Shown here piece after piece: positions 1 through 7,245 of a DNA stretch of 64,000 nucleotides. A model generated the notes under the pieces. It was given only the letters and a program-made list of their open reading frames with translations, was not told the DNA's origin and did no database searches. The position numbers and the translations under genes are program-made. The stretch is from Butyricimonas sp. Marseille-P3923 (GTDB taxonomy: Bacteria > Bacteroidota > Bacteroidia > Bacteroidales > Marinifilaceae), in assembly GCF_900184685.1 (NCBI RefSeq), contig NZ_FXXL01000003.1:186001-250000 (forward strand). Direction: 5' to 3'. The first letter of the stretch is position 1, and each line of letters starts with the position of its first letter.

Positions 1-1250
1 AGTCAACATTGGTAGAGTGTTTTTCTAAAATAGTGACAGATGGTATTTCTTTTACGGAAGGTAAGAGAAATAAGTTGGCAAATGATAAAGTAGCTATTGA
101 AGTTGCGTATGATGGTAAAAAGGCTATTCTTGCTTCTGTTGTTGGTGGAGGAAGTGAAACAGAGTGGAGTGGACCAATGGAAAAACCTAAAATATATTAT
201 TTACCTTCAAGAAGAGTCTTTAATCCTTATTTTGGAAAAAATATGTGGAATAGAGATACATTTATACATAATCCTGAAAATAGCCAGTTTAGAGGTAACC
301 CGCTAAACAATTTTACTTATAGGTTATTTGATGCAAATAAGCATTCAGATGAATTTAATAAGGTTTTTTGGAGAATACTTGGAAAAGAATTGCACTGGAC
401 AATTGATCAGGATGATTCTGGCAATTACTATGTAAAGATTAGAAAGGGTGACTCTATTTATCATAATTCTGATGGTTTGGGAGAAGGGATTGTAAGTTTA
501 CTTTTTATTGTTGATGCTCTTTTTGAGGCAAAACCTGATGAATTAATTGTGATTGACGAACCTGAATTGAGTTTACATCCCCAATTACAAGCTCGTTTAT
601 TAAATGAAATATTAAGATTAACAAAGAATATTCAAGTTGTTATTTCGACCCATTCTCCTAATATGATTTCTATTGATGCTGCTATTAATAATGGTGTAAT
701 AGCTAGAGTACATGAGGGAAAAAATAGTTCTGTTATTTCTTGTATAGATGATAAATGTAGAGATATTTTTAATTCTTTTAGTGGTAATATTTATAATCCA
801 CATACGATAGGTAGTGATGCTCGTGCTTGTTTTTTTGCAGAAGATGGATTCATTATAACAGAGGGGCAAGAGGATGTTATTCTTTTTCCCAAAATATTAG
901 AGCAGTTAGGGATAACTAGAGATATACCATTTTTTGGATTTGGAGCAGGAGGGGCTAATAATATAAAACAAATAGCTTATATTCTTAAATGCTTAGATTT
1001 TTCTTGTATCGGGGCAATATTTGATGGTGACAAGCAAAAAGAATATGACCAATTCCGTGAAGAATATGATAAGTTTGGTTATCGAGCATGGATTATTCCA
1101 GCAGATGATATTAGAGATAAACCTGCTTGCGCACGAAAAGAAAAAGGTGGTTTACTAAACCATGAGAATATGCTTAAAGCTGAATTTGATAGAAGTAGCT
1201 TAAAACAAATGTTTGAAGAAATAATTGAGTTTTCGTCAGAGCATAGATGA
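1..1250 (+). CDS. OLD-like ATPase with TOPRIM domain (5' truncated)
   Basis: The reading frame is open through the left edge, so the N-terminus and Walker A are missing. The visible 413 residues contain an ABC-type ATPase signature and Walker B region (IVIDEPELSLHPQ), a switch histidine motif (STHSPNM), and then a TOPRIM-like segment (FIITEGQEDVILFPKIL, later FDGDK). This order of ATPase followed by TOPRIM is that of OLD-family nucleases, which include anti-phage proteins such as Gabija GajA and retron-associated OLDs. No UvrD-like GajB follows; the next gene is convergent. A partner gene could lie upstream, outside the window. An intrinsic terminator follows at 1263-1300. A role in phage defence is inference from the family and the mobile context. 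Confidence 0.75.
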   Translation, partial: STLVECFSKIVTDGISFTEGKRNKLANDKVAIEVAYDGKKAILASVVGGGSETEWSGPMEKPKIYYLPSRRVFNPYFGKNMWNRDTFIHNPENSQFRGNPLNNFTYRLFDANKHSDEFNKVFWRILGKELHWTIDQDDSGNYYVKIRKGDSIYHNSDGLGEGIVSLLFIVDALFEAKPDELIVIDEPELSLHPQLQARLLNEILRLTKNIQVVISTHSPNMISIDAAINNGVIARVHEGKNSSVISCIDDKCRDIFNSFSGNIYNPHTIGSDARACFFAEDGFIITEGQEDVILFPKILEQLGITRDIPFFGFGAGGANNIKQIAYILKCLDFSCIGAIFDGDKQKEYDQFREEYDKFGYRAWIIPADDIRDKPACARKEKGGLLNHENMLKAEFDRSSLKQMFEEIIEFSSEHR

Positions 1251-1649
1251 AAAATATTCAATAACAATCCCTCTTGGATATGGGTTCAAAAGGGATTGTT
1301 AGATTTTTAAAGTATCTGAAACTTTATTATTTCATTTTTTAATAATATATTTTATGGATTTGTGTTGTATATTTATTTGAATTTAGATGAATGTCATGTA
1401 AATTTTATAATGTATGTTAAATTGGCATCCATGATAGAAAACTGGTGATTTTATTCTGATAAAGTCTGTGTTTTAAGGTGCTGTTTTTCTTTTGTACTCT
1501 TATTCAGAGCTTTCTGTTTCCCTGATTGTATTGAGGGAGGAATGAATCACTGATTGTCATTCTTAACTCTCTAACGGTTTGGAAAAATTCTGGGTATGTC
1601 ATAGTTGTATATTGTTTAAAATTTATACTTGGTGGTAAATTTGAAAATT
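1251..1649. other. Gap between convergent element genes
   Basis: Holds the terminator of the OLD-like gene (1263-1307) and, on the minus strand, a 49-codon ORF (1504-1653) overlapping the helicase-like stop codon. The rest (about 1310-1500) is A/T-rich and shows nothing I can interpret. Confidence 0.5.
1263..1307 (+). terminator. Intrinsic terminator after OLD-like gene
   Basis: A perfect 10-bp inverted repeat (AACAATCCCT / AGGGATTGTT) with an 18-nt loop begins 12 bp after the stop codon and is followed by a T-rich tail (agattttta). Confidence 0.75.
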
Positions 1650-1653
1650 TCAC
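1504..1653 (-). CDS. Possible 49-aa small protein coupled to helicase-like gene
   Basis: On the minus strand a GTG codon (1653-1651) overlaps the TGA of the helicase-like gene as GTGA, the usual geometry of translational coupling, and opens a frame of 49 codons ending at TGA 1504-1506. The product begins KFSNLPPSI; a second small ORF of this element (3583-3672) contains KFLKLPPDG after an internal Met. The similarity comes from the shared palindrome family, so it may reflect repeat DNA rather than coding selection. An in-frame ATG inside would give about 32 residues. No recognised domain. Weak but worth testing. Confidence 0.3.
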   Translation of the reverse strand: MKFSNLPPSINFKQYTTMTYPEFFQTVRELRMTISDSFLPQYNQGNRKL

Positions 1654-1683
1654 TCTCTTGTACCTTTTGAAATTTTTTCCACC
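1631..1683 (-). repeat. 53-bp palindrome copy 1 (GGTGG...CCACC)
   Basis: Imperfect inverted repeat with ends GGTGGTAAATTTGAAAATTT and AAATTTTTTCCACC (plus strand). It overlaps the last eleven codons and the stop of the helicase-like gene. It matches copies at 3614-3666 (same 53-bp length) and 5152-5207 in end sequence, A/T-rich arms and gene-boundary position. Confidence 0.7.
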
Positions 1684-3578
1684 AACTCTGGTTTCATGGC
1701 GACAAGTCTATACGCCCCTCCGTTGGCGTTGGAAATCTTGAACTCGGGGTAATAATCTTCTATCGTTTTGTCGGTTAAAGTGAAATATACTTTCTCTAGT
1801 CCAGCTTTTACCCCGTACTCTTTAAAAGGAATACCGTGAGCCATGAATATCACTCTTAACCTCTCTCGAATGGTTTTACTCGGTATATAATCACCATTAT
1901 TCATTTCTTGCTCGAACGCCTTGAATATATCATGTACAACATCGGGAGAGAAACGTCGCTCTTCGGCTTTTTGCTCGTGGAACGCTTTCATCATTTTATC
2001 TATCTCTCCTTTCTTGTAGTCGGCTTGTTCTATGGCAGCTTTGCCGATAGTATCATAGGCGTTCATTATATACTCGGCATCCTCGAACTCTTTCAACATT
2101 TCAATGTCGGGAGTGATGTCGTGGTCGGGATTTTGTAATACTAGCTGTTGCAACCTGTCGAGGTGGCTGATAACCTTTTTCCAGAGTTGTTTCTTGTTAG
2201 CCTTCCTCATGGCTATTTTATCATCTTCTCCAATTCTATTGGTGTCATCGATGAAATTAATATTGAAATGTCCCGTGCCCTCGTACGCCTCGTGCAAGCT
2301 TCGGGCGGAGGTGTAATATCCCTTCACTCTTTCCTCGTTGTAAAGGTTATCAACGGAGAAATAGTTTATCTCTCCTTCCTCGTCCAGTAATTCTTTATAC
2401 TTGATTTTTTCCAAATCTTCAAGTATGGCGGTTCTATCCGCCTTGGTGGTGGCTTCCTCCAAACGTTGGTTTAGATTCTGGTGGGTGATTTCAAATTGTC
2501 GTGTCATGGCGGTAATCTCTTCCTCGGTCATCACTTCCATTTCTTCATCAATGTTACTGATAATAGTAAGAGAATTGTATGTATTTCCGTCAGCATACTT
2601 GTTCCTGAACCTTCCCTGTGCCTGTATCACCTCGGTGTACGGGTCAACAATTGAGTGTGGGATACTACAATCTGATAATATTAAAATATCAGGCTTCTTG
2701 GTGGTATAAATATCAACGGCAGAGAAGAACCGACAGGTGAAGAAATTGATCTTGGCTAGCGGTAAATCCAGATTCTCGTGGCTGTTCTTGAAATTGCACT
2801 CTCTCAACTTCTTCACGCTCTCGTTAGAACAAAACACTTTATAATCTTCCTCTTTTATCAAGTTATTATTTAAAAGGTAGGTTATCACTTTATTTATTCC
2901 CGTAGTGGAATTGAAGAAGACGCATAAACATTGACTATTATTGATTAACTCTCTTAACTGTCCCGTCATGGTGCGATTGAAACTTCTCGTTACTATTAAT
3001 GTCATGTTCTTCCTGTAATCGAAATTTGGAACCACTTTCCAAATCTTGAAATCCTGTCTTTCCAGTTCGGGGTGACGCATTTCTAGTGGAGTGGCAGATA
3101 CCATCGCTTTCCTCTCGAACTTGAAGAAGTCATTTATCGGTTGTGATATTCTGGGACGGTAATCAACATCTTGAGTTATCTTCTCGCACTCGTCGAACAG
3201 GCAGAAGAACTCTTTATAGATGTCTATTCCCAGTTCCCGTGCCGCTAGCCTGATTTTCTCGAATCCCTCTGGTGTGGTTAATAGCTTTTTGTTGGTGATA
3301 GAGTTGTTATTCAAGAACTTCTTTACCAGTGTTTTATTGCATAAAGCATATACCGCTAAAGAGTTGTCAACCTTTTCAGCTTTACCGATAATAACAGGCA
3401 CGTTTGGCTCTATAATAATAGAGGGACGTTTAGCCAAGTGTAATTCCCAGTAGGTTGCCCCGATACCTGTTATAGTTTTGTCAAGTATAACGTTACTCCC
3501 TATCTCGTGAATACCTTTATTTTTGAACGCTTCTACTAGAGTTTCGTTTCTCTCGATTAAAAAGTTTCTAGTTTGCAT
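1650..3578 (-). CDS. SF2 (DEAD/DEAH-like) helicase-related protein of mobile element
   Basis: The 642-residue protein has the skeleton of a superfamily 2 helicase: a motif I-like TGIGATYWEL (about residues 37-46), motif II-like DECEK (about 129-133), motif III SATP (161-164) and motif VI-like QAQGRFRN (near 320). Motif I has Ala where the catalytic P-loop Lys is expected (G-I-G-A-T instead of GxGKT), so ATP hydrolysis is uncertain. The C-terminal third is unrecognised. The start is an ATG 4 bp after a small ORF and 36 bp downstream of the second 53-bp palindrome. It is probably co-oriented with the 332-aa gene and the integrase. It likely serves replication or maintenance of the element, which is inference. 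Confidence 0.65.
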   Translation of the reverse strand: MQTRNFLIERNETLVEAFKNKGIHEIGSNVILDKTITGIGATYWELHLAKRPSIIIEPNVPVIIGKAEKVDNSLAVYALCNKTLVKKFLNNNSITNKKLLTTPEGFEKIRLAARELGIDIYKEFFCLFDECEKITQDVDYRPRISQPINDFFKFERKAMVSATPLEMRHPELERQDFKIWKVVPNFDYRKNMTLIVTRSFNRTMTGQLRELINNSQCLCVFFNSTTGINKVITYLLNNNLIKEEDYKVFCSNESVKKLRECNFKNSHENLDLPLAKINFFTCRFFSAVDIYTTKKPDILILSDCSIPHSIVDPYTEVIQAQGRFRNKYADGNTYNSLTIISNIDEEMEVMTEEEITAMTRQFEITHQNLNQRLEEATTKADRTAILEDLEKIKYKELLDEEGEINYFSVDNLYNEERVKGYYTSARSLHEAYEGTGHFNINFIDDTNRIGEDDKIAMRKANKKQLWKKVISHLDRLQQLVLQNPDHDITPDIEMLKEFEDAEYIMNAYDTIGKAAIEQADYKKGEIDKMMKAFHEQKAEERRFSPDVVHDIFKAFEQEMNNGDYIPSKTIRERLRVIFMAHGIPFKEYGVKAGLEKVYFTLTDKTIEDYYPEFKISNANGGAYRLVAMKPELVEKISKGTRE

Positions 3579-3582
3579 ATCA

Positions 3583-3672
3583 TTAATTGTTACAAGTTAC
3601 AGGAATCCCGTCTGGTGGTAATTTTAGAAATTTCATGTCCTGTATGGTTTTCAAAAATTTTCCACCAACCAT
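3583..3672 (-). CDS. Possible 29-aa leader peptide before helicase-like gene
   Basis: An ATG at 3672-3670 opens a 29-codon frame spanning the second 53-bp palindrome and ending in TAA (3583-3585), four bases before the ATG of the helicase-like gene. The peptide has Lys-rich and LPP segments (KFLKLPPDG). Its position just upstream of a larger gene suggests a leader or coupling ORF, but it may only be a by-product of the palindrome. Confidence 0.25.
   Translation of the reverse strand: MVGGKFLKTIQDMKFLKLPPDGIPVTCNN
3614..3666 (-). repeat. 53-bp palindrome copy 2 (GGTGG...CCACC)
   Basis: Plus-strand ends GGTGGTAATTTTAGAAATTT and AAAAATTTTCCACC. It has the same 53-bp length as copy 1 and lies 36 bp upstream of the helicase-like start codon, so it would sit in the 5' leader of that mRNA. 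Confidence 0.7.
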
Positions 3673-3820
3673 GAAAAGGGGACTAGAGCGTTATCTCTAG
3701 TTACTTTCCAGATTCCAACCTTTGCCTTCAACACTGCTGAAGACTTGCAGACAATCTAATGAGGTGCGCACCGTAAAGATTGATTTGTCACAAAAGTAGA
3801 GTTCAGGGAGAAGGTGTGCC

Positions 3821-3857
3821 ATAAAGAATAATAGCCATTTCGAACGCTATTCTTTAG
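3821..3857. repeat. 37-bp palindromic repeat R1
   Basis: Begins ATAAAGAAT and ends TATTCTTTAG, so the ends pair, around a variable centre sharing CATTT with R2. R1 is nested in a longer inverted repeat: TAGAGTTC about 25 bp on its left and GAACTCTA about 20 bp on its right. Confidence 0.75.
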
Positions 3858-3924
3858 ACTTTCCATTTCCTTCAAGAACTCTATTTTCACGTGGTAAACT
3901 AACTTAAAATCGAGAGGTTAAACC

Positions 3925-3961
3925 ATAAAGAATGGAGGTCATTTAGAGGTCTATTCTTTAG
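3925..3961. repeat. 37-bp palindromic repeat R2
   Basis: Same length and ends as R1 (ATAAAGAAT ... TATTCTTTAG), starting 104 bp after R1. Flanking GAGAGG and CTCTC can extend the stem. Confidence 0.75.
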
Positions 3962-4023
3962 ATGTTCTCTCTTTATCAATTCGTTCGCCAAGACAAAAAT
4001 GCGGCAAAAAAGGGAGGTAGGTT

Positions 4024-4060
4024 ATAAAGAAATATAGCCAGTTCAAGGGGTATTCTTTAG
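4024..4060. repeat. 37-bp palindromic repeat R3
   Basis: Same length with ends ATAAAGAAA ... TATTCTTTAG, starting 99 bp after R2. It can also pair differently: ATAGCCAG inside the repeat with CTGGCTAT just beyond it. Confidence 0.75.
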
Positions 4061-4092
4061 CTGGCTATGAATCAAGCATGTACGTGGTAATA

Positions 4093-5091
4093 CTACCAGA
4101 AATAAAGTTTGGAAGGATTGTTAGGGGAGGTTCTATAATTACCTTGTGAGGCAGGAATCCATTCTGGTTTGTAACCATGCTTGTCCAAATAAGCTATTTT
4201 AGAGTTTATATAGTTCTCGTCTATCTGGCTCTCTTCATCCTTTACCAGTCCTATCAATTCCATGTAATCGAGGATAAATTTATATATATCACTTTTTCTC
4301 TCCATGCCAGAACGGTTTACCAGTAAACGGTATATCCCTACCATCACGAGATTCTGTGCTGGGTTATCCGCCTTACGCCCTTTCTTCGGTGAGTAGACTT
4401 CTTTTAATTCTTCTTCCGCTTCTTCAATGGAATTTACTCCCAAGTATACATGAAGGTAAGAATCTAGGAGATTGGTAAACCAGCTCTCCATGGCGTTGTT
4501 AATGGTAATCTTTTCTTGGTTGTTACTTAAAGTGATTGATTTATCTTTCTTCCTTTTATCTCTTTCAAGGAACAGGTAGAGTTGTAACATTTCAGGTCTT
4601 ACTTGCTGGAAATAGGTATCCATGTTATACGTTTCTTCCAGTAATTCAGGGTCGAGGATAGGTTTGAACGCTTCATGCTTCTTGTAGATAATGGCTAGCA
4701 TCCAGAGGGTGTAGAATATGGCATCCCTGTTTTTATCTGGCAATTCACTAGTCAACTCCTCTATTTTCTTTTTCAATCCATCATCTTCAAAAAGGATACC
4801 TTTTATATTGTCTGTCATGTAAGCCAAGGTATCAACCACTTTTATCATCTTTTGCTCTCTAGGAGCGTAACGTTGCCTATCAAACGGGTTATCGCTTGTT
4901 GCCAGTTCATCTAGCGTGTTGGGAACTTCTATCATGTATTTATCCTCTACCTTACCCATGAATCCCCACGTGGCTAGATACATTCTTTCTATTTCTGTAT
5001 ATAACATAGTTCTGTTATAGGCGAAATACTCTACTAGAAATGGTTCTACTTGTAGTAAGGTTGCAACTGGATAGATAATATTGTTTGCCAT
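4093..5091 (-). CDS. Element protein of unknown function (332 aa)
   Basis: I do not recognise a domain. The protein is soluble-looking, without signal peptide or membrane segment, rich in charged and aromatic residues, with a Lys-rich patch (KKGRK) near the middle. It lies between the integrase and the helicase-like gene in the same orientation, the place where mobile elements often carry replication or regulatory proteins. The ATG start follows a terminator (5122-5159) and palindrome copy 3, so expression may depend on readthrough or on a promoter inside that leader. Function not assigned. Confidence 0.6.
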   Translation of the reverse strand: MANNIIYPVATLLQVEPFLVEYFAYNRTMLYTEIERMYLATWGFMGKVEDKYMIEVPNTLDELATSDNPFDRQRYAPREQKMIKVVDTLAYMTDNIKGILFEDDGLKKKIEELTSELPDKNRDAIFYTLWMLAIIYKKHEAFKPILDPELLEETYNMDTYFQQVRPEMLQLYLFLERDKRKKDKSITLSNNQEKITINNAMESWFTNLLDSYLHVYLGVNSIEEAEEELKEVYSPKKGRKADNPAQNLVMVGIYRLLVNRSGMERKSDIYKFILDYMELIGLVKDEESQIDENYINSKIAYLDKHGYKPEWIPASQGNYRTSPNNPSKLYFW

Positions 5092-5121
5092 GGTATGTAT
5101 ACTTTAAACAGGTATAAAGGT

Positions 5122-5159
5122 AAAAAAAATACCACCTCCCCAGAAAGAGGAAGTGGTAT
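5122..5159 (-). terminator. Intrinsic terminator between integrase and 332-aa gene
   Basis: Read on the minus strand: ATACCACTTCC, a short loop, GGAGGTGGTAT (11 bp with one G-U pair), then a run of eight T. Its upstream arm overlaps one arm of the palindrome at 5152-5207. Confidence 0.75.
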
Positions 5160-5207
5160 AAAATTTCAAAGTTTTAATCTCTATATGGAAGTGAAAATAT
5201 TTCCACC
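5152..5207 (-). repeat. Palindrome copy 3 (56 bp), after integrase stop
   Basis: Plus-strand ends AGTGGTATAAAATTTCAAAG and GTGAAAATATTTCCACC. It begins 3 bp after the integrase stop codon and precedes the 332-aa gene. It is more diverged than copies 1 and 2 and shares an arm with the terminator at 5122-5159. Confidence 0.55.
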
Positions 5208-5210
5208 AAA

Positions 5211-6452
5211 TCAAAGTAAATTGCTCATTGCTTCATCTATCTGGTCATTCTCGAAACTATCCAGATAAATTTGTGTTACCTTTTCAGAACTATGCCCCAA
5301 TGCTTCACAAATGAGTGATGTACTTACACCTGATCTTTTGAGTGTGGTTGAGAATGAATGTCTGGCAACGTAGGTAGTCAACTTCTTATCCAATTCTAAT
5401 TCAACTCCTAATGCTTTCAAATGCTTGTTTACCTTACCAATAACTTTATGAATCCTATTTATCTTCTGTTGTTCCGTTTTGTGGAAATTAGATAGGATGG
5501 GGAAGATGTAAGGATTGTTGGGTGATTTGTACTTGTTGATAATCTCTATCGCTTTTGATTGTAACGGTAATTGTATCAGCTTCTTTGTCTTTTTACGTTT
5601 ATATGCCAATCGTCCGTCTATTATGTTATCATGTTTTATGCGTGCCATATCCGTAAAGTTGATACCTCCCATGAAATAAGAGAAAGTGAATAAATCAATG
5701 GCTAATTCTTTATAAGCATTATTCGCAGAGGTCGTCACAATCTTTTTCACGTTATCTTTGACAATAGCCCGTTTGGGCGTGTCTTCATGTAATTTTGCAA
5801 CCTTATATTCCTTGAATGGATAAAATTCAGCTTTTACATACCCTTCTTTGATAGCAATGTTATACATGGTTCTTAAAGTTCTAAATTTGAAGCCAATAGT
5901 ATTTTCGCTGTTTCCTTGACTTCTTAACCATGCTTCATACTTCTTTAGCCATTGTACATCAATATCTGAAAAGTATATATCAAGATGCTTATTAAATTTG
6001 AGCAAAGATTTGTACACGTAATCATGACATTCTGCATACCTGATTCTTTCTTCCTTTTTTAGTTGGGCTATTTCCTGTAAGAAGAGATCATTTACATTCA
6101 TCCTCTTTACTGGCTTACTTACTTTCTCTATTAATGTTTTAGCTGTAAAGTCCTTATTCTCACTTTTGAATTCTATAATTTGATTGTTGAATTCATTTAG
6201 TTTGTTCGTAATGAGTATTTCTATTTGCTCTTTATTAGGACAATTGGGTTTAGGTTTTTGTTTTTCAAAATTCCAAAATTTGTGATTTACAGAGATACCT
6301 AAACTTACTAATTTACGTTTCCCATTTTGACTAATTCTAACCATTAAGGGATTTTCACCATTAGAAAGCGTTTTGTACTTGTAGCAAATGACTGAAATTG
6401 AGGCTGTCATGTCTAATTTTCTGGTTGACGTTCTGGTTGACTTTAAAGCCAT
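5211..6452 (-). CDS. Tyrosine recombinase (integrase) of tRNA-inserted element
   Basis: The 413-residue protein has the Bacteroidetes integrase plan: an N-terminal arm-binding domain, a SAM-like core-binding domain (about 118-210) and a C-terminal catalytic domain. Visible catalytic residues are Arg364 in ARHSF, His387 in ALGHSS and the nucleophile Tyr396 in IYLDSF. The first Arg of the active site appears replaced: where many relatives have RGMxFxD this protein has GGINFTD (Gly262). The gene starts about 75 bp from the tRNA 3' end and reads away from it, typical of an integrase flanking its own attachment site. It should catalyse integration and excision at that tRNA. Confidence 0.92.
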   Translation of the reverse strand: MALKSTRTSTRKLDMTASISVICYKYKTLSNGENPLMVRISQNGKRKLVSLGISVNHKFWNFEKQKPKPNCPNKEQIEILITNKLNEFNNQIIEFKSENKDFTAKTLIEKVSKPVKRMNVNDLFLQEIAQLKKEERIRYAECHDYVYKSLLKFNKHLDIYFSDIDVQWLKKYEAWLRSQGNSENTIGFKFRTLRTMYNIAIKEGYVKAEFYPFKEYKVAKLHEDTPKRAIVKDNVKKIVTTSANNAYKELAIDLFTFSYFMGGINFTDMARIKHDNIIDGRLAYKRKKTKKLIQLPLQSKAIEIINKYKSPNNPYIFPILSNFHKTEQQKINRIHKVIGKVNKHLKALGVELELDKKLTTYVARHSFSTTLKRSGVSTSLICEALGHSSEKVTQIYLDSFENDQIDEAMSNLL

Positions 6453-6478
6453 TTTTCATGCCAAAAACCATATAAAAA

Positions 6479-6514
6479 CAAAAAAGCAGTTACATTTTTG
6501 ATTTTGTAACTGCT
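6479..6514 (-). terminator. Hairpin terminator downstream of tRNA
   Basis: GCAGTTAC and GTAACTGC form an 8-bp stem. On the minus strand it is followed by TTTTTTGTTTTT, giving an intrinsic terminator for the tRNA transcript. It lies on the element side of the attachment site, so it was probably brought in by the element. Confidence 0.7.
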
Positions 6515-6525
6515 TTATTTTCAAG

Positions 6526-6599
6526 TGGTCCCACTTGGGCTTGAACCAAGGACCCCCTGATTATGAGTCAGGTGCTCTAACCAGCTGAGCTATAGGACC
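6526..6599 (-). tRNA. tRNA with CAT anticodon (elongator Met or Ile2)
   Basis: The 74-nt cloverleaf has acceptor stem GGTCCTA / TGGGACC, anticodon stem CCTGA / TCAGG with loop CTCATAA (anticodon CAT, complement at 6563-6565), T-arm CTTGG-TTCAAGC-CCAAG and discriminator A. CCA is not encoded. It lacks the initiator GGG/CCC anticodon stem, so it is elongator Met or lysidine-modified Ile2; sequence alone does not decide. Its 3' end is the inferred attachment site of the element at left. Confidence 0.93.
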
Positions 6600-6694
6600 T
6601 ACACTTGCGTGTGCTAAAGTGGTTAGCTTTAACGGGTGCAAATATAGTGTTTTCTTGAAATTCGGGCAAATATTGGTGTGCTTTTTTTTAACGA

Positions 6695-6728
6695 TTTGCG
6701 GAAGATATGGTATTTTTATCTACATTTG
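6695..6728 (+). promoter_or_regulatory. Bacteroidetes-type promoter for rlmH
   Basis: TTTG at 6695-6698 and TACATTTG at 6721-6728 fit the primary Bacteroidetes promoter (TTTG, about 20 bp, TAnnTTTG); the spacing here is 22 bp. The rlmH GTG start lies about 44 bp further on. Confidence 0.6.
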
Positions 6729-6771
6729 CGTGTAGATGAACATTTTAGTGTAATAGAAAAAATATTGTGGT

Positions 6772-7245
6772 GTGAAAGTTTGTTTGCTAGTGATAGGAAA
6801 GACGGATGCTGAGTTTGTGCGGGCGGGGATTGCCGAGTACGAGAAGCGGTTGAAATATTATATTCCTTATGAGATGAAGGTGATTCCGGATGTACGGAAC
6901 ACGAAGAATATGAGTGAGGTGCAACAGAAAGAGAGGGAAGGGGAGTTGATACGGGGACAATTGGAGGCGTCGGATTTCGTGGTTTTGTTGGATGAGCGTG
7001 GAAATGAATACACTTCTAAGGCGTTCGCGGAGTTTTTGGCACAGAAGATGCTGACAAGTATTAAGCGAATGGTATTCGTGATCGGGGGACCATACGGGTT
7101 TGCCGAGGAAGTTTATAAACGTGCGAATATGAAGATTTCGTTATCCAAGATGACATTCTCGCACCAGATGGTGCGGATGATTTTCACGGAGCAATTATAC
7201 AGGGCAATGACAATATTGAAAGGAGAACCTTATCATCATGAGTAA
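6772..7245 (+). CDS. rlmH: RlmH, 23S rRNA pseudouridine-1915 N3-methyltransferase
   Basis: Methylates N3 of pseudouridine 1915 in helix 69 of 23S rRNA in assembled ribosomes, using S-adenosylmethionine. The 157-residue length and SPOUT-fold signatures match the family: LLDERGNEYTS, FVIGGPYGF in the knotted SAM-binding region, and the C-terminal SKMTFSHQMVRMIFTEQLYR. The start is GTG (6772). The last 8 bp overlap the next gene, a histidine kinase, indicating co-transcription and probable translational coupling. Confidence 0.96.
   Translation: MKVCLLVIGKTDAEFVRAGIAEYEKRLKYYIPYEMKVIPDVRNTKNMSEVQQKEREGELIRGQLEASDFVVLLDERGNEYTSKAFAEFLAQKMLTSIKRMVFVIGGPYGFAEEVYKRANMKISLSKMTFSHQMVRMIFTEQLYRAMTILKGEPYHHE

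Larger units (their letters stand above)
3579..4092. other. Gap between element genes with palindrome arrays
   Basis: About 510 bp between two minus-strand genes. It contains palindrome copy 2, a small hairpin near 3681-3700 (ACTAGAG / CTCTAGT), and three 37-bp palindromes spaced about 100 bp. No ORF longer than the 29-codon leader is convincing. The density of stem-loops suggests a regulatory, replication-origin or transfer-origin role, or a structured RNA. Confidence 0.6.
1..6526. mobile_element. Integrative element (partial) at tRNA-CAT 3' end
   Basis: A tyrosine recombinase starts about 75 bp from the 3' end of a tRNA gene, the usual layout of an element integrated into a tRNA and restoring its 3' end. 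The genes leftward (unknown 332-aa protein, helicase-like protein, OLD-like ATPase) are visibly more A/T-rich than the chromosomal genes that begin with rlmH. The right boundary is placed at the tRNA 3' end by inference. The other end, which should carry a copy of the tRNA 3' segment, is not in the window, and whether the OLD-like gene belongs to the same element is unproven. No relaxase, capsid or conjugation gene is visible here, so the class (ICE, mobilizable island, phage satellite) cannot be decided. Confidence 0.7.

Noticed and set aside
1-3578. Gabija (GajA-GajB) defence pair
   Set aside because: The helicase-like gene is convergent rather than co-directional and is not UvrD-like.
3821-4060. 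CRISPR-like array
   Set aside because: Only three repeats, spacing between repeats of 62-67 bp, diverged repeat centres and no cas genes.
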